Below, in pieces: positions 16,690 to 26,324 of a DNA stretch of 64,000 nt. The DNA is taken from positions 1,178,001 to 1,242,000 of the forward strand of contig NZ_JACHDO010000001.1 of the NCBI RefSeq assembly GCF_014201115.1, in the 5' to 3' direction. The position numbers and the translations under genes are program-made. The DNA is from Nocardiopsis metallicus (lineage in GTDB: Bacteria; Actinomycetota; Actinomycetes; Streptosporangiales; Streptosporangiaceae). The notes below the pieces were generated by a model. It worked only from the letters and a program-made list of their open reading frames with translations. It made no database searches and had not been told where the DNA came from. The number at the start of each line of letters is the position of its first letter. Position 1 is the first letter of the stretch.

Positions 16690-17535
16690 TTACTCGGACG
16701 GGACGAGGTCGTCGCGCACCACCGATAGCGCGACCTCGCGCCCCGCGTCGTGTTCCTCCAACCGTGCCACCAGGGATCGACGTACGTGGTGGTAGGTGTC
16801 AGAACCGAGAGGCAGTCTCAGTGGCACCTCACCGCTGTCGATGAGGTCGATCATCGCACCGGTGATCTTCTCGGGAGAGTTGACCAAGACGAACGAACCA
16901 TCGGCGAGGGAACGCCGGACGTCCCCGGCGGGCCCGTCGTCGTACTCCGGCATGACGGGTCCGGACGCCAGCGCGCCGCCGAATCCGGTGGGAGTCGCCC
17001 CGGGCTGGAGGATGGTCAGACCGATGCCGAAGGGCGCGATCTCCTGGGCGACGGTCTCGCAGAACCCCTCGATGCCCCACTTGGAGGCGTGGTAGTACGA
17101 GAAATTCGGGTAGGTCGTCTGTCCCCCCGCGGTGGACACCTGGAGGATCCGGCCGTGCCCTTGCGCTCGCAGATGCGGCAGGACCGCGCGCACCACGTGG
17201 ATCGACCCGAGCAGGTTGGTGTCGACCACCGCGCGGATCTGCTCGTCGGTTGCCTCTTCCACAGCTGAGAAGACGCCGAACCCGGCGTTGTTGACGACGA
17301 CGTCGATACTGCCCAGGTCCGCGAAGGCACGGTCGACGACCCTCTGCACCTCTCCGGTGTCGGTCACGTCCATCCGCGCCACCCAGAGCCGGTCGCCGTG
17401 CTCGGCGCGCAGCCCGTCAAGAGCCTCCGGAGTGCGGAGCGTCGCCGCCACGCGGTCTCCCCGGTCGAGGAGCTGTTCGGTGAGCAGGCGACCGAATCCT
17501 GAGGACGTACCTGTGATGAACCATGTTCTGGTCAT
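16690..17535 (-). CDS. SDR-family oxidoreductase
   Basis: 281 residues, a classical short-chain dehydrogenase/reductase. The cofactor motif TGTSSGFG is at residues 8-15, NNAGFG marks the central strand, and the catalytic YHASK (Tyr and Lys three residues apart) is about residue 154. The substrate is unknown. It is a cytosolic NAD(P)-dependent enzyme, close to SDRs annotated as ketoreductase-like regulators. The start is the ATG at 17535, about 30 bp from a MerR-type promoter, and the divergent neighbour is a MerR regulator, so induction by a small molecule is likely. Confidence 0.93.
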   Translation of the reverse strand: MTRTWFITGTSSGFGRLLTEQLLDRGDRVAATLRTPEALDGLRAEHGDRLWVARMDVTDTGEVQRVVDRAFADLGSIDVVVNNAGFGVFSAVEEATDEQIRAVVDTNLLGSIHVVRAVLPHLRAQGHGRILQVSTAGGQTTYPNFSYYHASKWGIEGFCETVAQEIAPFGIGLTILQPGATPTGFGGALASGPVMPEYDDGPAGDVRRSLADGSFVLVNSPEKITGAMIDLIDSGEVPLRLPLGSDTYHHVRRSLVARLEEHDAGREVALSVVRDDLVPSE

Positions 17536-17565
17536 GGGGCTGCCTTCCGTCGTTGGCTGTGGCCG

Positions 17566-17596
17566 ACAGTAGGAGTTCGAGTCGACTCGAGGTCAA
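17566..17596 (-). promoter_or_regulatory. MerR-type promoter of the SDR gene
   Basis: On the minus strand -35 TTGACC (17591-17596) and -10 TACTGT (17566-17571) are separated by 19 bp, the over-long spacing that MerR proteins untwist. The spacer contains the perfect 14-bp palindrome TCGAGTCGACTCGA (17577-17590), the likely MerR operator. Confidence 0.85.
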
Positions 17597-17620
17597 GACT
17601 CCGCTTCGTATACTCGGGCC

Positions 17621-18058
17621 ATGAGCGCCACATCTGAGAAGTCGATGGCCATCGGTGAGGTGAGCGAACGGACCGGACTGTCCGCTCACACGTTGCGCTT
17701 CTACGAACAGCAGGGCCTCCTGGTCGAGTCGGTCCGGCGGGACTCGGCGGGACGGCGGACCTTCAGCGAACAGGAGGTCGGTTGGCTGCGAGTGTGCGCT
17801 CGGTTGCGTGACTCGGACATGCCCCTGCCCGACATCCGCCGGTACGCGGAACTGGTCCGGCAGGGCTAGGAGACCGTGGCCGAGCGGTTCGAGCTCCTGC
17901 GGGGACACCAGGCGCGTGTACGGCAGCGGATGGCCGAACTCCAGCAGTCGCTCGACGTCATCGATTTCAAGGTCGGGCTGTACGAGGACCACCTCGACGC
18001 GGGGTCCGCCGGCACACTCTGGCGTGACGGCCCCGAATGCGCTCCGAACACCTACTGA
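17621..18058 (+). pseudogene. MerR-family transcriptional regulator interrupted by an in-frame TAG
   Basis: The frame codes for a typical MerR regulator of about 145 residues: HTH MAIGEVSERTGLSAHTLRFYEQQGLL, then DMPLPDIRRYAELVRQG, and a dimerisation coiled coil AERFELLRGHQARVRQRMAELQQ ending near GLYEDHLD. A TAG at 17867-17869 cuts it after 82 codons, and the same frame then continues cleanly to a TGA at 18056-18058. A single G-to-T change from GAG would explain it. The truncated product would keep the DNA-binding domain but lose the dimerisation helix. It is divergent from the SDR gene with a shared palindrome. Confidence 0.85.
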
Positions 18059-18814
18059 GCCTGCGACAAGGGTCGGATCGCGTGGATGCGTCCAGGGACG
18101 AAGCGCGTGATCGTGCCTGATCAGGCCGTTGGGCAGGCCCACCGCACAGCGACTGTGGCAGGGTAGCGATCGCCACCGCTCCTGCGGGGCGGCCACGGCC
18201 GAATTGTTGGCCGGCCAGGGGGGAGGGTCCGGCCCGGCAGGCAGCGCCCGCTCACGGGATCGGACCCGTGCTCCCGGACGCATTTCCCTATCAGGGGTGG
18301 TACGGGCACCGGGCGCGTCAACCGGTGGCCCGGGTGTCCGCCGTCGCACCCCCGACGCGAGGACGGCCTTTGGCGTGCGAAGGATCTTCGCGGCCCGATG
18401 GCCGTCATTCGTGTGGAGCGGATGGCGGAAATCAGACCCGTGCTTCCCGCTCGGCGGCTTCCTCACGGCCGGACCCGTGGCCGGGGACGCTCGCCGACGG
18501 ATGACGGAACGCCCATTTCCCCTCACGGTTCCGGCCGGTCAACCGGTTCAGCCGACCTCGGTGAGTGGGGGAGTGCTCCGCCGCTGCCACCGACCCCTTC
18601 GGGGGCCGGGACCCGCCGGACCGGGAGTCGCGAACCGATGAGCTCAGTTCCGTGCATCTGGGTGCGTTCCCAGTCCGGCGGGCGGGTAAGGCGGACCCGC
18701 CACCTGATGTTGCGTGAGGGCTACGGCTGCGATGGCCGAACCCGACCGGGGGCCGACGGCTTCAACCACGACTCCACCGGCGACCAGTCGGATCCCACGA
18801 TCCGCCGCTCCCCG
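18059..18814. other. Gene-free stretch
   Basis: About 750 bp of GC-rich sequence between the MerR gene and the convergent GH62 gene. All open frames lack a recognisable family pattern or ribosome site. I see nothing I can support here. Confidence 0.5.
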
Positions 18815-20317
18815 TCAGCGCTGCAGCGTCAGCAGACCGGGCCTGTAGGGCAGCAGGCCGTAGTCGGTGCCGTCGGAGCCGGGGTCGCGTCCCTGGTAGA
18901 GGAACTGAATGTCACAGGCGTTGACGGTCATGGTCTGGTCGGGGTTGGTGCGGATCAGCTCGCCGTGGCTGATGTCCCTGGTCCAGTCGGCGCCGCTGTT
19001 GGCCTGGCCGGCGAAGGGGTTGCCCTCGGTGGTGGCCTGCGGCGTCCAGTCACCGTCCAGGCTGGTGGCCGTGAACGAGCGGAAGTAGCGGCCGTTGGCC
19101 CCCATGGCCTCGACGATCATGAGGTACTGGTCCTGGCCCTCGATCCTGTAGACCTGGACCGCTTCGAAGAGGTTGCTCCGGGTGTCGCGCATGATGACCG
19201 TGGAGGACGTGCCGAAATTGCCCGGGAACTCGCTGTTGGGCATGCTGGACCGGTAGATCTCGCCGTTGTTCCCGGCGAAGAACAGGTACATGTGCGTGTC
19301 GTCGCCGATGAGCGCCTGGTCGATGGGGCCCGTGTCGGAGTCGCCGATGCTTCCGTCGAAGAGCGTCTGCGCCGGTGACCAGCTGTTCACGTCATCGGGA
19401 TCGGTCGAGGTCCGGTAGGAGAAGGCGGGTCCGGCCCACTGGTAGGCGAGCACCCAGACGTCGTCGGGGGCGAAGTAGAAGAGCGACGGTGCCACGGCGT
19501 TGAAGGGCATCGGGTTCTGGTTGGCCGAGCCCATGTCGGACCAGTCGTCGAAGAGGTCGAACTTCATCGATCCCCATGACGTTCCGGTGTCGTGGGTGGT
19601 CGCGTAGACGAGGTGCTGGCCGTTGTAGGGGGCGTGGGTGAAGTCCTTGAGCGAGACCCACCCCGGATCCGGCTGAGCCAACGGGCCGGTCGACGTCCAG
19701 GTGTAGGAGGACGGAAGAGCGCACGTGTCGCCCGGCCCCGCGCCGTCGACGCGGACGGGCAGCCACTGCTGGTTGCCGCCGCCCCAGTCGTCGTACTGCA
19801 CGACGTTGGCGCCGTCAGCGCCCGAGCCGCCCTGGACCTCCACGGCCTTGCCGCTGTGCCGGTTGATCAGCCGGACGTGGCCGCCGGGCGAGTCCTCCAA
19901 CCGGAACTGCTGGTTGGCCTGGTCGTGATCGGTCCACTGGACGATGCCGGCGCCGTTGGCGGTCGACCAGTTGTGCACGTCGAGCACCTTGCCCGAGACG
20001 CGTGACTCCAACCGGTGGTAACCGTCGCCGGAGTCGACGAACCGCCACTGCTGCTGGTGCTGGTCGTTGCGGGTCCACTGGGTGATGCGGGCCCCGTCGT
20101 TGGTGGCCTGGTTGTACACGTCCAACGCCTTGCCGCTGTCCCGGTTCACCAGCACGTACCAGGCGTCGGTGTCGACCGTCGCCGACGCGGCGGGTGTCGG
20201 CGTCACCACGGCACCGGCGCTGCCGACCACCACGGCCATCACGCCTGCGGCGGCGACTCGCAGTAACCATCGTCGTAGCCGTGAGTGCGGGGTGCTCGCG
20301 GGCTTGCTCATAGACAT
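18815..20317 (-). CDS. Secreted alpha-L-arabinofuranosidase, CBM13 + GH62
   Basis: 500 residues. A signal peptide (Arg-rich n-region, hydrophobic core, cut near AASA at residues 43-46) precedes a ricin-type CBM13 with three QxW-like repeats ([24 protein letters not shown]; about residues 50-185). The GH62 domain begins at [22 protein letters not shown] and shows [17 protein letters not shown] and [15 protein letters not shown], the five-bladed propeller pattern of GH62. It removes arabinofuranose side chains from arabinoxylan outside the cell. The ATG at 20317 has GGAGG 7 bp upstream. It carries the same operators as araB and ytfQ. Confidence 0.94.
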   Translation of the reverse strand: MSMSKPASTPHSRLRRWLLRVAAAGVMAVVVGSAGAVVTPTPAASATVDTDAWYVLVNRDSGKALDVYNQATNDGARITQWTRNDQHQQQWRFVDSGDGYHRLESRVSGKVLDVHNWSTANGAGIVQWTDHDQANQQFRLEDSPGGHVRLINRHSGKAVEVQGGSGADGANVVQYDDWGGGNQQWLPVRVDGAGPGDTCALPSSYTWTSTGPLAQPDPGWVSLKDFTHAPYNGQHLVYATTHDTGTSWGSMKFDLFDDWSDMGSANQNPMPFNAVAPSLFYFAPDDVWVLAYQWAGPAFSYRTSTDPDDVNSWSPAQTLFDGSIGDSDTGPIDQALIGDDTHMYLFFAGNNGEIYRSSMPNSEFPGNFGTSSTVIMRDTRSNLFEAVQVYRIEGQDQYLMIVEAMGANGRYFRSFTATSLDGDWTPQATTEGNPFAGQANSGADWTRDISHGELIRTNPDQTMTVNACDIQFLYQGRDPGSDGTDYGLLPYRPGLLTLQR

Positions 20318-20391
20318 GGTCGTTCCTCCAAAGGCCTGGAGCCGCACGGCCCGCTCGAGGGGCGTGCGAGTCCTGGGCCTGCGCTCGGGGG

Positions 20392-20405
20392 TGTTAGCGC
20401 TAACA
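20392..20405. promoter_or_regulatory. Perfect LacI-type operator TGTTAGCGCTAACA upstream of GH62
   Basis: A 14-bp perfect palindrome 75 bp upstream of the GH62 start, inside the 5' leader. It matches the core of the sites at ytfQ (6566-6583) and araB (60132-60149). Confidence 0.8.
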
Positions 20406-20494
20406 ATCTTCCGAGTGGAATGGCGCATGGCCGAAGTGGACTCCGGTGCGTCAGACCTCCCCGGAAAGTCAGGGCGTCATCGTCCTTGCCGTTG

Positions 20495-20523
20495 AATCTG
20501 AGCGATAACACACCGGAAGTCAA
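20495..20523 (-). promoter_or_regulatory. Putative GH62 promoter with second operator
   Basis: On the minus strand -35 TTGACT (20518-20523) and a weak -10 CAGATT (20495-20500) have a 17-bp spacer. The spacer holds an operator-like TGAGCGATAACA (20499-20510 on the plus strand), one base from the core seen at ytfQ. The paired-operator layout is the same as at ytfQ and araB. Confidence 0.6.
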
Positions 20524-21031
20524 GCCGTAATTTACGGAAACATTCCGCAAGGATCGGTGGTCGCCACCTGGTGGTGCGCCAGAACTCCTGGTGAGGAGGC
20601 TGTCGCTGTGAGCATCGAAGCCGGGAGCTCATCTCGAAAACACCTGAGGGGCGACTCCGGCTCACGCGTGACCCCGGAATCACTCCGCTCCGTGAGCCAC
20701 AGATCGGCTGAGGGCCTCGTGAGAGCACCCGCGTCCGCGGACGGCACGCCACGCCGCCGCATCCGGGTTACGGCCGCCTCGGCGGCGGATCGGTGAAGAT
20801 GGCGCCGAGGACTACCTGAGTCCCCGGTTCGCTTCCCGTCGGCACCACTGTGCCCGGAGGGCACCCGAGCGGGAACCGGCCAGGCCCGTGCGCTCCGCGC
20901 CGGCACCGCGCGCTCCCCGGCGCGCCACCCGGCCGCGGCCGCGGAAGACCCCCGGTCCCCTCCACGACGCCCCCGGCACCGACGCCAGCGAGGAGCCGAG
21001 ACCGGTACCGCGGGAACGAGAGGTGAGATCG
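20524..21031. other. Gene-free stretch before the BCCT gene
   Basis: About 500 bp with no supported gene. The BCCT reading frame stays open back to 20888, but that part is low-complexity (Arg/Pro) and I place the start at 21032. Confidence 0.45.
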
Positions 21032-23176
21032 GTGGCGACCGATGACGGAGGACGGAACCGCCAGGAGGACGAGGCGGAACCGCCGCCCCCGGCGGACCTG
21101 GAGAAGGCCGGGCCCCGACGCAGCCGGCTCAAACGGACCGTGTTCTTCGGCTCCTCGATCCTGATCCTCGCCCTCTCGGTCTGGGCGATCATCACCCCCA
21201 CCGGAGCCGAGTACGTCATCGGCACCGTCGTGGGATGGATCACCCAGGTGTTCGGCTGGTACTACTTCCTCGCCGCCACCTTGTACCTGGGGTTCGTCGT
21301 GTTCGTCGCGGTCTCCCGGTACGGCACCATCAAGCTCGGCCCCCAGCACTCCCGGCCCGACTACGGGGTGTTCGCGTGGGCCTCGATGCTGTTCGCGGCG
21401 GGGATCGGCATCGACCTGATGTTCTTCTCCGTGGCCGGTCCGGTCACCCACTACCTGGCGCCTCCCGAGGGTGACGCGCAGACCGTCGAAGCGGCGCGGC
21501 AGGCCGTGGTGTGGACGCTCTTCCACTACGGCATCACCGGGTGGGCGATGTACGCGCTGATGGGCATGGCCCTGGCCTACTTCTCGTTCCGCTACCACCT
21601 GCCCCTGGCCATCCGTTCGGCCCTGTACCCGCTGATCGGCAAGCGCATCCACGGCCGTATCGGCGACGCGGTCGACCTGGCGGCCGTCATCGGCACCATC
21701 TTCGGTATCTCCGTGTCGCTGGGCATCGGCGTGGTCCAGCTCAACTACGGGCTGTACTTCCTCTTCGGAATCCCAGAGGGGACCGCCGCGCAGATCGGCC
21801 TGATCGTCGTCGCCGTGCTCGTGGCCACCGTGTCGGCGGTGGCGGGCGTGGACCGGGGCATCCGACGGTTGTCACAGATCAACGTCGTGCTGGCGATCGT
21901 GCTGATGCTCTACGTGCTGGTCTTCGAGAACCCCGTCCAACTCCTCAACGCCCTCGTGCTCAACATCGGCGACTACGTCAGCCGGTTCCCCTCGATGACG
22001 CTGAACACCTTCGCCTACGATCCGCCGATCGACTGGCTCAACGACTGGACGCTGTTCTTCTGGGCCTGGTGGGTCGCCTGGGCGCCCTTCGTCGGTCTCT
22101 TCCTGGCCAGGATCTCGCGCGGACGCACCATCCGGCAGTTCGTGACAGCGACCCTGGTGGTCCCGCTGCTGTACACGCTGACGTTCCTGTCGGTCTTCGG
22201 CAACAGCGCCCTGAGCGTCGTGCGCCAGGGCAACGTGGCGTTCGGGGAACTCGCCATGAACGAACCCGAACGGGGCTTCTACACACTGCTCACGCAGTAC
22301 CCGGGCGTGCTGTTCAGCGCCGGACTCGCCACGGTCGTGGGCCTGCTCCTCTACGTCACCTCGGCCGACTCCGGTGCGCTGGTCATGGGTAACCTCAGCT
22401 CCCACCTGCGCACACCGGTCACCGACGCGCCCGCCTGGCTGCGCGTCTTCTGGGCGGCGGCGACCGGCCTGCTCACCCTGGCCATGCTCCTGGTCGGCGG
22501 GCTGGACGCGCTGACCAGCGCCACCATCATCATGGGGCTGCCGTTCTCGTTCGTGATGCTCCTGATCATCTGGGGGCTGTACAAGGCGCTGAGAGTCGAA
22601 CGGTTCCGGCAGGACGCGTTCCGCACGACCCTGTCGTCCTCCCTGTCGGACCGGACCACGGTCGACCGCCGGGGCGCGGAGCGCAACTGGCGCCAGCGCA
22701 TCGCCAGGGCGGTGAGCTTCCCCGGCAGGCGCGCGGCCGACAGGTTCGTCCAGCAGGTGTGCCGCCCCGCGTTCGAGGACGTCGCCGAGGAACTGCGCGA
22801 CCAGGGCGCGCAGGCCTCGGTGACCGAGGGCGTCGACGAGGAGGCCAAGATCCCGCACCTGGACCTGAAAGTGCCCATGGGTGACGAGGAGGACTTCAGC
22901 TACCGGGTGTGGCCGGTCGTGGTCCCCACCCCGGCGTTCGCGATGCGCTCGCTCGCCGAGCACGACACCTACGTGCGCTTCGAGGTCTACCTCACCGAGG
23001 GCAGCCAGGGCTACGACGTGATGGGCTACACCAAGGAGCAGCTCATCGGGAACATCCTCGACGAGTACGAGCAGCACCTGGAGTTCCTGCGCCTGCACCG
23101 GGAGGCGCAGGCCCGCTCGGCCATGCCCGACCACGGACCCGGCACGGCCGACGTCCAGGCCGAGGAGGGGCAGTGA
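21032..23176 (+). CDS. BCCT-family choline/betaine transporter (BetT type)
   Basis: 714 residues from the GTG at 21032, which follows GAGAGGTGAG; an upstream start at 20888 is possible. Twelve membrane helices begin near residue 32. Family marks include GIGIDLMFFSVAGPVTHYLAPP and the BCCT signature around FFWAWWVAWAPFVGLFLARISRGRTI. It imports choline or betaine with a proton or sodium ion for osmoprotection. The cytoplasmic tail of about 190 residues, ending in an acidic segment, matches the long osmosensing tail of E. coli BetT. No betaine-synthesis genes are adjacent. The gene is followed by a hairpin at 23343. Confidence 0.93.
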   Translation: MATDDGGRNRQEDEAEPPPPADLEKAGPRRSRLKRTVFFGSSILILALSVWAIITPTGAEYVIGTVVGWITQVFGWYYFLAATLYLGFVVFVAVSRYGTIKLGPQHSRPDYGVFAWASMLFAAGIGIDLMFFSVAGPVTHYLAPPEGDAQTVEAARQAVVWTLFHYGITGWAMYALMGMALAYFSFRYHLPLAIRSALYPLIGKRIHGRIGDAVDLAAVIGTIFGISVSLGIGVVQLNYGLYFLFGIPEGTAAQIGLIVVAVLVATVSAVAGVDRGIRRLSQINVVLAIVLMLYVLVFENPVQLLNALVLNIGDYVSRFPSMTLNTFAYDPPIDWLNDWTLFFWAWWVAWAPFVGLFLARISRGRTIRQFVTATLVVPLLYTLTFLSVFGNSALSVVRQGNVAFGELAMNEPERGFYTLLTQYPGVLFSAGLATVVGLLLYVTSADSGALVMGNLSSHLRTPVTDAPAWLRVFWAAATGLLTLAMLLVGGLDALTSATIIMGLPFSFVMLLIIWGLYKALRVERFRQDAFRTTLSSSLSDRTTVDRRGAERNWRQRIARAVSFPGRRAADRFVQQVCRPAFEDVAEELRDQGAQASVTEGVDEEAKIPHLDLKVPMGDEEDFSYRVWPVVVPTPAFAMRSLAEHDTYVRFEVYLTEGSQGYDVMGYTKEQLIGNILDEYEQHLEFLRLHREAQARSAMPDHGPGTADVQAEEGQ

Positions 23177-23882
23177 GGCTGTTTCCTCGGGTCATGTGCC
23201 AGGGAACGTCGTAGTGAGAGGACCTGCGGTCCGGCGCCTTTCCCGTCGGAGGGAGGGACGCCGGACCAGCTGCGATGGTCCGTGGCCTGGGAGCGGGGCT
23301 GCGCGCCGCTGCGTGCGCGTATAGCCGGCCCCGACAACACGGAAGCCTCTGACCGGCGTGGACACGCCGGTCAGAGGCTTGAGTCTGCGCTGGTGAGTGA
23401 ACGACGAGACTCGAAGGCTGGTGGGGGAGTGGGCTGACCTCAGCCGGTTGGAGAACCCACAGTTCGTGGGGAGGAGGCCGCCCGGTTGGGCTGCAGCACG
23501 CTGCATTCCGCTGGGGAGCATGCGCCCTCCGGGCACGCGGACGTATCCATCTCCGGCATGGGATTAGAAGTTCCATGGTCGCGTATCGTGACGTTTCGCT
23601 ACGTACCGTTGCGTTCTGCGCCATCCGAATCAGGCTGTCGTTGTGTGCCGCGTTGTGCCGCCCGGTGACGTTCCGGTCCAAAACTGCGGAGCACAAACGG
23701 AGCACACACGGGTGGTTGACGGCGTCCGATGGCACCTCGCGAGGTTCTCGTCCATCGTCCGTTTGCCGGGGTGTGTGACCGAACGTCGTCTGGCCTCAGC
23801 TTGCGCGCCAGTGTCGCCGGGCCCTTGAGCTGGCCCTGACGGCGAGGTGGAGTGTCGCTGCGGTATCACACACTGGGTGACC
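23177..23882. other. Gene-free stretch after the BCCT gene
   Basis: Apart from the terminator-like hairpin at 23343-23380, I see no supported gene. Around 23688-23710 the sequence CGGAGCACAAACGGAGCACACACGG contains a short tandem-like repeat of CGGAGCACA. Confidence 0.5.
23343..23380 (+). terminator. Terminator-like hairpin downstream of the BCCT gene
   Basis: A perfect 18-bp inverted repeat, AAGCCTCTGACCGGCGTG (23343-23360) with its complement (23363-23380). The 2-base gap means the loop opens to about 6 bases. The T-run is weak. It probably ends BCCT transcription 170 bp downstream of the stop. Confidence 0.7.
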
Positions 23883-24290
23883 ATGACGACCGAACCCGTG
23901 CTCCACTGCGTACGCGACTACTACTGGGGCTGCATCTACTGCTTTGACATCGAAGGCTACGACGGGGATGACGACCACCTCTCCGGCGACGGCCCGTTCT
24001 TCGCCGTGGACGACCATGTCGCCATCCAGGTGGCCAACAGCCGCATAGTGGATCCGCAAGACGCTGACGTCGAGCTGAACGCGTACGTCCATGCTGTTCC
24101 CATGGCCTCGTCCGACTACGCGTCCGTGATCGTTCTGCCTTCCGGGGTTCTCTCGATCGGTGACGCAGACGGCTTCGACGAGATCTCCCTTCGTCCCGGG
24201 CGTTGGTTGATGCAGGTCGACCTGGATCCCCGTCGACCGGAGGAGGCCCGGTGGGTGAAGATCCATTTGTCTCCTGCAGATCCGCAGTAG
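23883..24290 (+). CDS. Hypothetical protein
   Basis: 135 residues from the ATG at 23883; the frame is open slightly upstream, with a GTG at 23877. It is an acidic protein without signal or membrane segments, with an N-terminal CVRDYYWGCIYCFDIEGYDG stretch and a C-terminal PGRWLMQVDLDPR segment. I do not recognise the family. Size, acidity and position just upstream of the toxin region resemble small immunity proteins, but no toxin gene precedes it, so this is only a thought. Codon use is less GC-biased than in the metabolic genes. Confidence 0.55.
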   Translation: MTTEPVLHCVRDYYWGCIYCFDIEGYDGDDDHLSGDGPFFAVDDHVAIQVANSRIVDPQDADVELNAYVHAVPMASSDYASVIVLPSGVLSIGDADGFDEISLRPGRWLMQVDLDPRRPEEARWVKIHLSPADPQ

Positions 24291-24836
24291 ATGAGGAGCC
24301 TTGTCCGAGTTCTGGTGTGTGCCGGGATCGCCTCCCGTCACTCGTGAGGTTCGGGTCTTGCTGGAGCAGGAGTGGAGCAGGTACCCAGTCGCCGTGGTGT
24401 CTCGTTACTGACCGCATAGGAGATGACTGGTTTGGTCTTCGTGACTGACGCCGCGGGTGCCGACTGAGCCTGCTGGCACGGGTATGGACAAGGCATGAGT
24501 GGAAGACCTGGCCCGACCTCGGTCCCACTCTGGACAGACTGGCCCGACGACTCTGCTGAATCCTGATCTTATGGGCTTCTGACCTTGGGTTTTGTGGTGC
24601 ACTCGGCAGGGTTCGAACCTGTGGCCGTCGGATTGGAAGGGTTTACCTGTTGGGGTGGCCAGATGTGGCCAAAGGCAGGGTGCTGCAGGTCAAGAGTGGT
24701 TCCCGGTTCCACTTTGGCAAAGTGGGGGTTTTGGGTAATTGTGGGCGATGTGAGGGCTGGCTAAGGTTCTGCTTTGTTCCCAGGAGTGAGGTTCGTTCCC
24801 GGGTCCTCGTAGCCCTCTTACACGAACGGCACTCTC
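24291..24836. other. Gene-free stretch with tRNA-like fragment
   Basis: No protein gene is supported. The sequence is less GC-rich than the flanks and contains the tRNA 3'-end-like fragment at 24595-24622. Confidence 0.5.
24595..24622 (-). other. tRNA 3'-end-like fragment, possible attachment-site remnant
   Basis: Read on the minus strand, this is a T-arm (ACAGGTTCGAACCCTG) followed by CCGAGTGCACCA, the exact pattern of a tRNA 3' end. No matching acceptor 5' strand (GCACTCG) or anticodon arm follows in the next 90 bp, so this is a fragment and not a gene. Such fragments mark integration sites of actinomycete elements. It sits at the left edge of the toxin/IS region. Confidence 0.45.
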
Positions 24837-26324
24837 ATGCGTCGCCCCTGGACCCGTGCGATGGCGGTCTCGACCGCTGCTGCCCTGGCTCTGTCCCTGC
24901 TCTACGCCCCTTCTGTGGCCGCTGAACCCGCGCCGTCGGACTCGACCAGCTCTGAGGAACAGCAGGAACTGGACGCGTTGGCGTTGGCGGAGCAGACCGG
25001 TGAGCCGGTGGAGATCCCGGGGCTCACGGATGAGAAGACCCAGCACTTCGCCCACCCGGACGGGTCATTGACCGCGGAGATCTCCGCGCTTCCGGTGCGG
25101 GTGCGATCGGGTGATTCCTGGGTGGATGTGGACACCACCCTGGTGCGGGCCGAGGACGGGCTGGTGCGTCCCAAGGCGGCGGGTATGGACATCGCCTTCT
25201 CCGGCGGTGGCGATGACGTGATGGCCCGCATCGGGATCGGCTCCAACAGCGTGGCTCTGGGATGGGTCGACAAGCTCCCTGAGCCGACGCTGGACGGGGA
25301 GCAGGCCACCTACCCCGATGTGCTGCCCGAGGTGGACCTGGTGCTGACCGCCGGGGTGGAAGGTTTCACCCAGGTCCTGGTCGTGCATACCCCCGAGGCC
25401 GCCCAACTTCCCGAGCTGACCGAGCTGCAATTGCCCCTGGACACCACCGGGGTGACCATGAGTGCCGACGAGCACGGCAACCTTGACGCGACCGGTGACG
25501 AGGGCGGGCAGAGCGTGTTCTCCGCTCAGGCCCCGGCCATGTGGGACTCCACTGGAGGGGAAGAACAAACCTCGGCTGAGGACCCGACGGTGGCCGCTCC
25601 CTCCGGTGCCCGGATGGAGCTGCTGGAGACCTCGGTGGAGGTCGACCGGATCAGCCTGGTTCCCGATGAGGGCATGCTGGTGGACGAGGCCACCGAGTTC
25701 CCGGTTTACATCGACCCGTCGGTGAGTGTGAGCCGCCCCAACTGGGCGTACGTGGACCGGGCCTTTCCCAACCAGGCCTACTTCAACCCATCGTCCGCGG
25801 ATCCTGTGGGTGTGGGGCGTGTGGAATGGGACCGGGTCTACACCCGCCGGGCGTTCTTCCAGTTCACGGTGGCCGGGCGCACCAACCACCCGAACACGAT
25901 CATCAACTCCGCCACGTTGCGCACCGAGGTCGACTGGGCCTACAGCTGCAACAGCAACTCCTACATCCAACTGCAGCGAGTAAGCGCCTTCAACCGCAAC
26001 ACCACCTGGAACAACCAGCCCTCCACCCAGGGCGGGGTCCTGGACACCCAGAACGTGCGCGGCGGGTGGGCGACCTGCCCCTCCTCCAGTGGGGTGGAAT
26101 TCAACGCCACCTCCGCCTACCGGTGGGGGGTCAACAACAACGCCTCCCACATCTACCTGCGGCTCAAGGAGCGCGACGAGTCCGGAACCGCGGCTTGGCG
26201 CCGGTTCGACGTGAAGAAGAAGCCGCCGGTTTTGGTGGTGGACTACAACCACCCGCCGGAAAAGCCGGTGACCTCGACCATCTCCGACTCGCTGGGCGGG
26301 GCGTGCCAGACCGACCGCACCTAG
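24837..26324 (+). CDS. Secreted DNRLRE-domain protein, N-terminal part before an in-frame TAG
   Basis: 495 residues. A signal peptide (MRRPWTRAMAVSTAAALALSL, cut near SVAAE) is followed by a beta-rich region and a DNRLRE-type domain, visible in WDRVYTRRAFFQF, WNNQPSTQGGVLDTQNVRGGWATC and YRWGVNNNASHIYLRL. The TAG at 26322-26324 interrupts a frame that continues without any other stop for another 668 codons, so the original gene ran 24837-28331 as a cell-surface protein with C-terminal LamG domains. It lies directly upstream of the RHS toxin gene, a common actinobacterial pairing. The second copy at 44651 shares the domain. Confidence 0.8.
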   Translation: MRRPWTRAMAVSTAAALALSLLYAPSVAAEPAPSDSTSSEEQQELDALALAEQTGEPVEIPGLTDEKTQHFAHPDGSLTAEISALPVRVRSGDSWVDVDTTLVRAEDGLVRPKAAGMDIAFSGGGDDVMARIGIGSNSVALGWVDKLPEPTLDGEQATYPDVLPEVDLVLTAGVEGFTQVLVVHTPEAAQLPELTELQLPLDTTGVTMSADEHGNLDATGDEGGQSVFSAQAPAMWDSTGGEEQTSAEDPTVAAPSGARMELLETSVEVDRISLVPDEGMLVDEATEFPVYIDPSVSVSRPNWAYVDRAFPNQAYFNPSSADPVGVGRVEWDRVYTRRAFFQFTVAGRTNHPNTIINSATLRTEVDWAYSCNSNSYIQLQRVSAFNRNTTWNNQPSTQGGVLDTQNVRGGWATCPSSSGVEFNATSAYRWGVNNNASHIYLRLKERDESGTAAWRRFDVKKKPPVLVVDYNHPPEKPVTSTISDSLGGACQTDRT

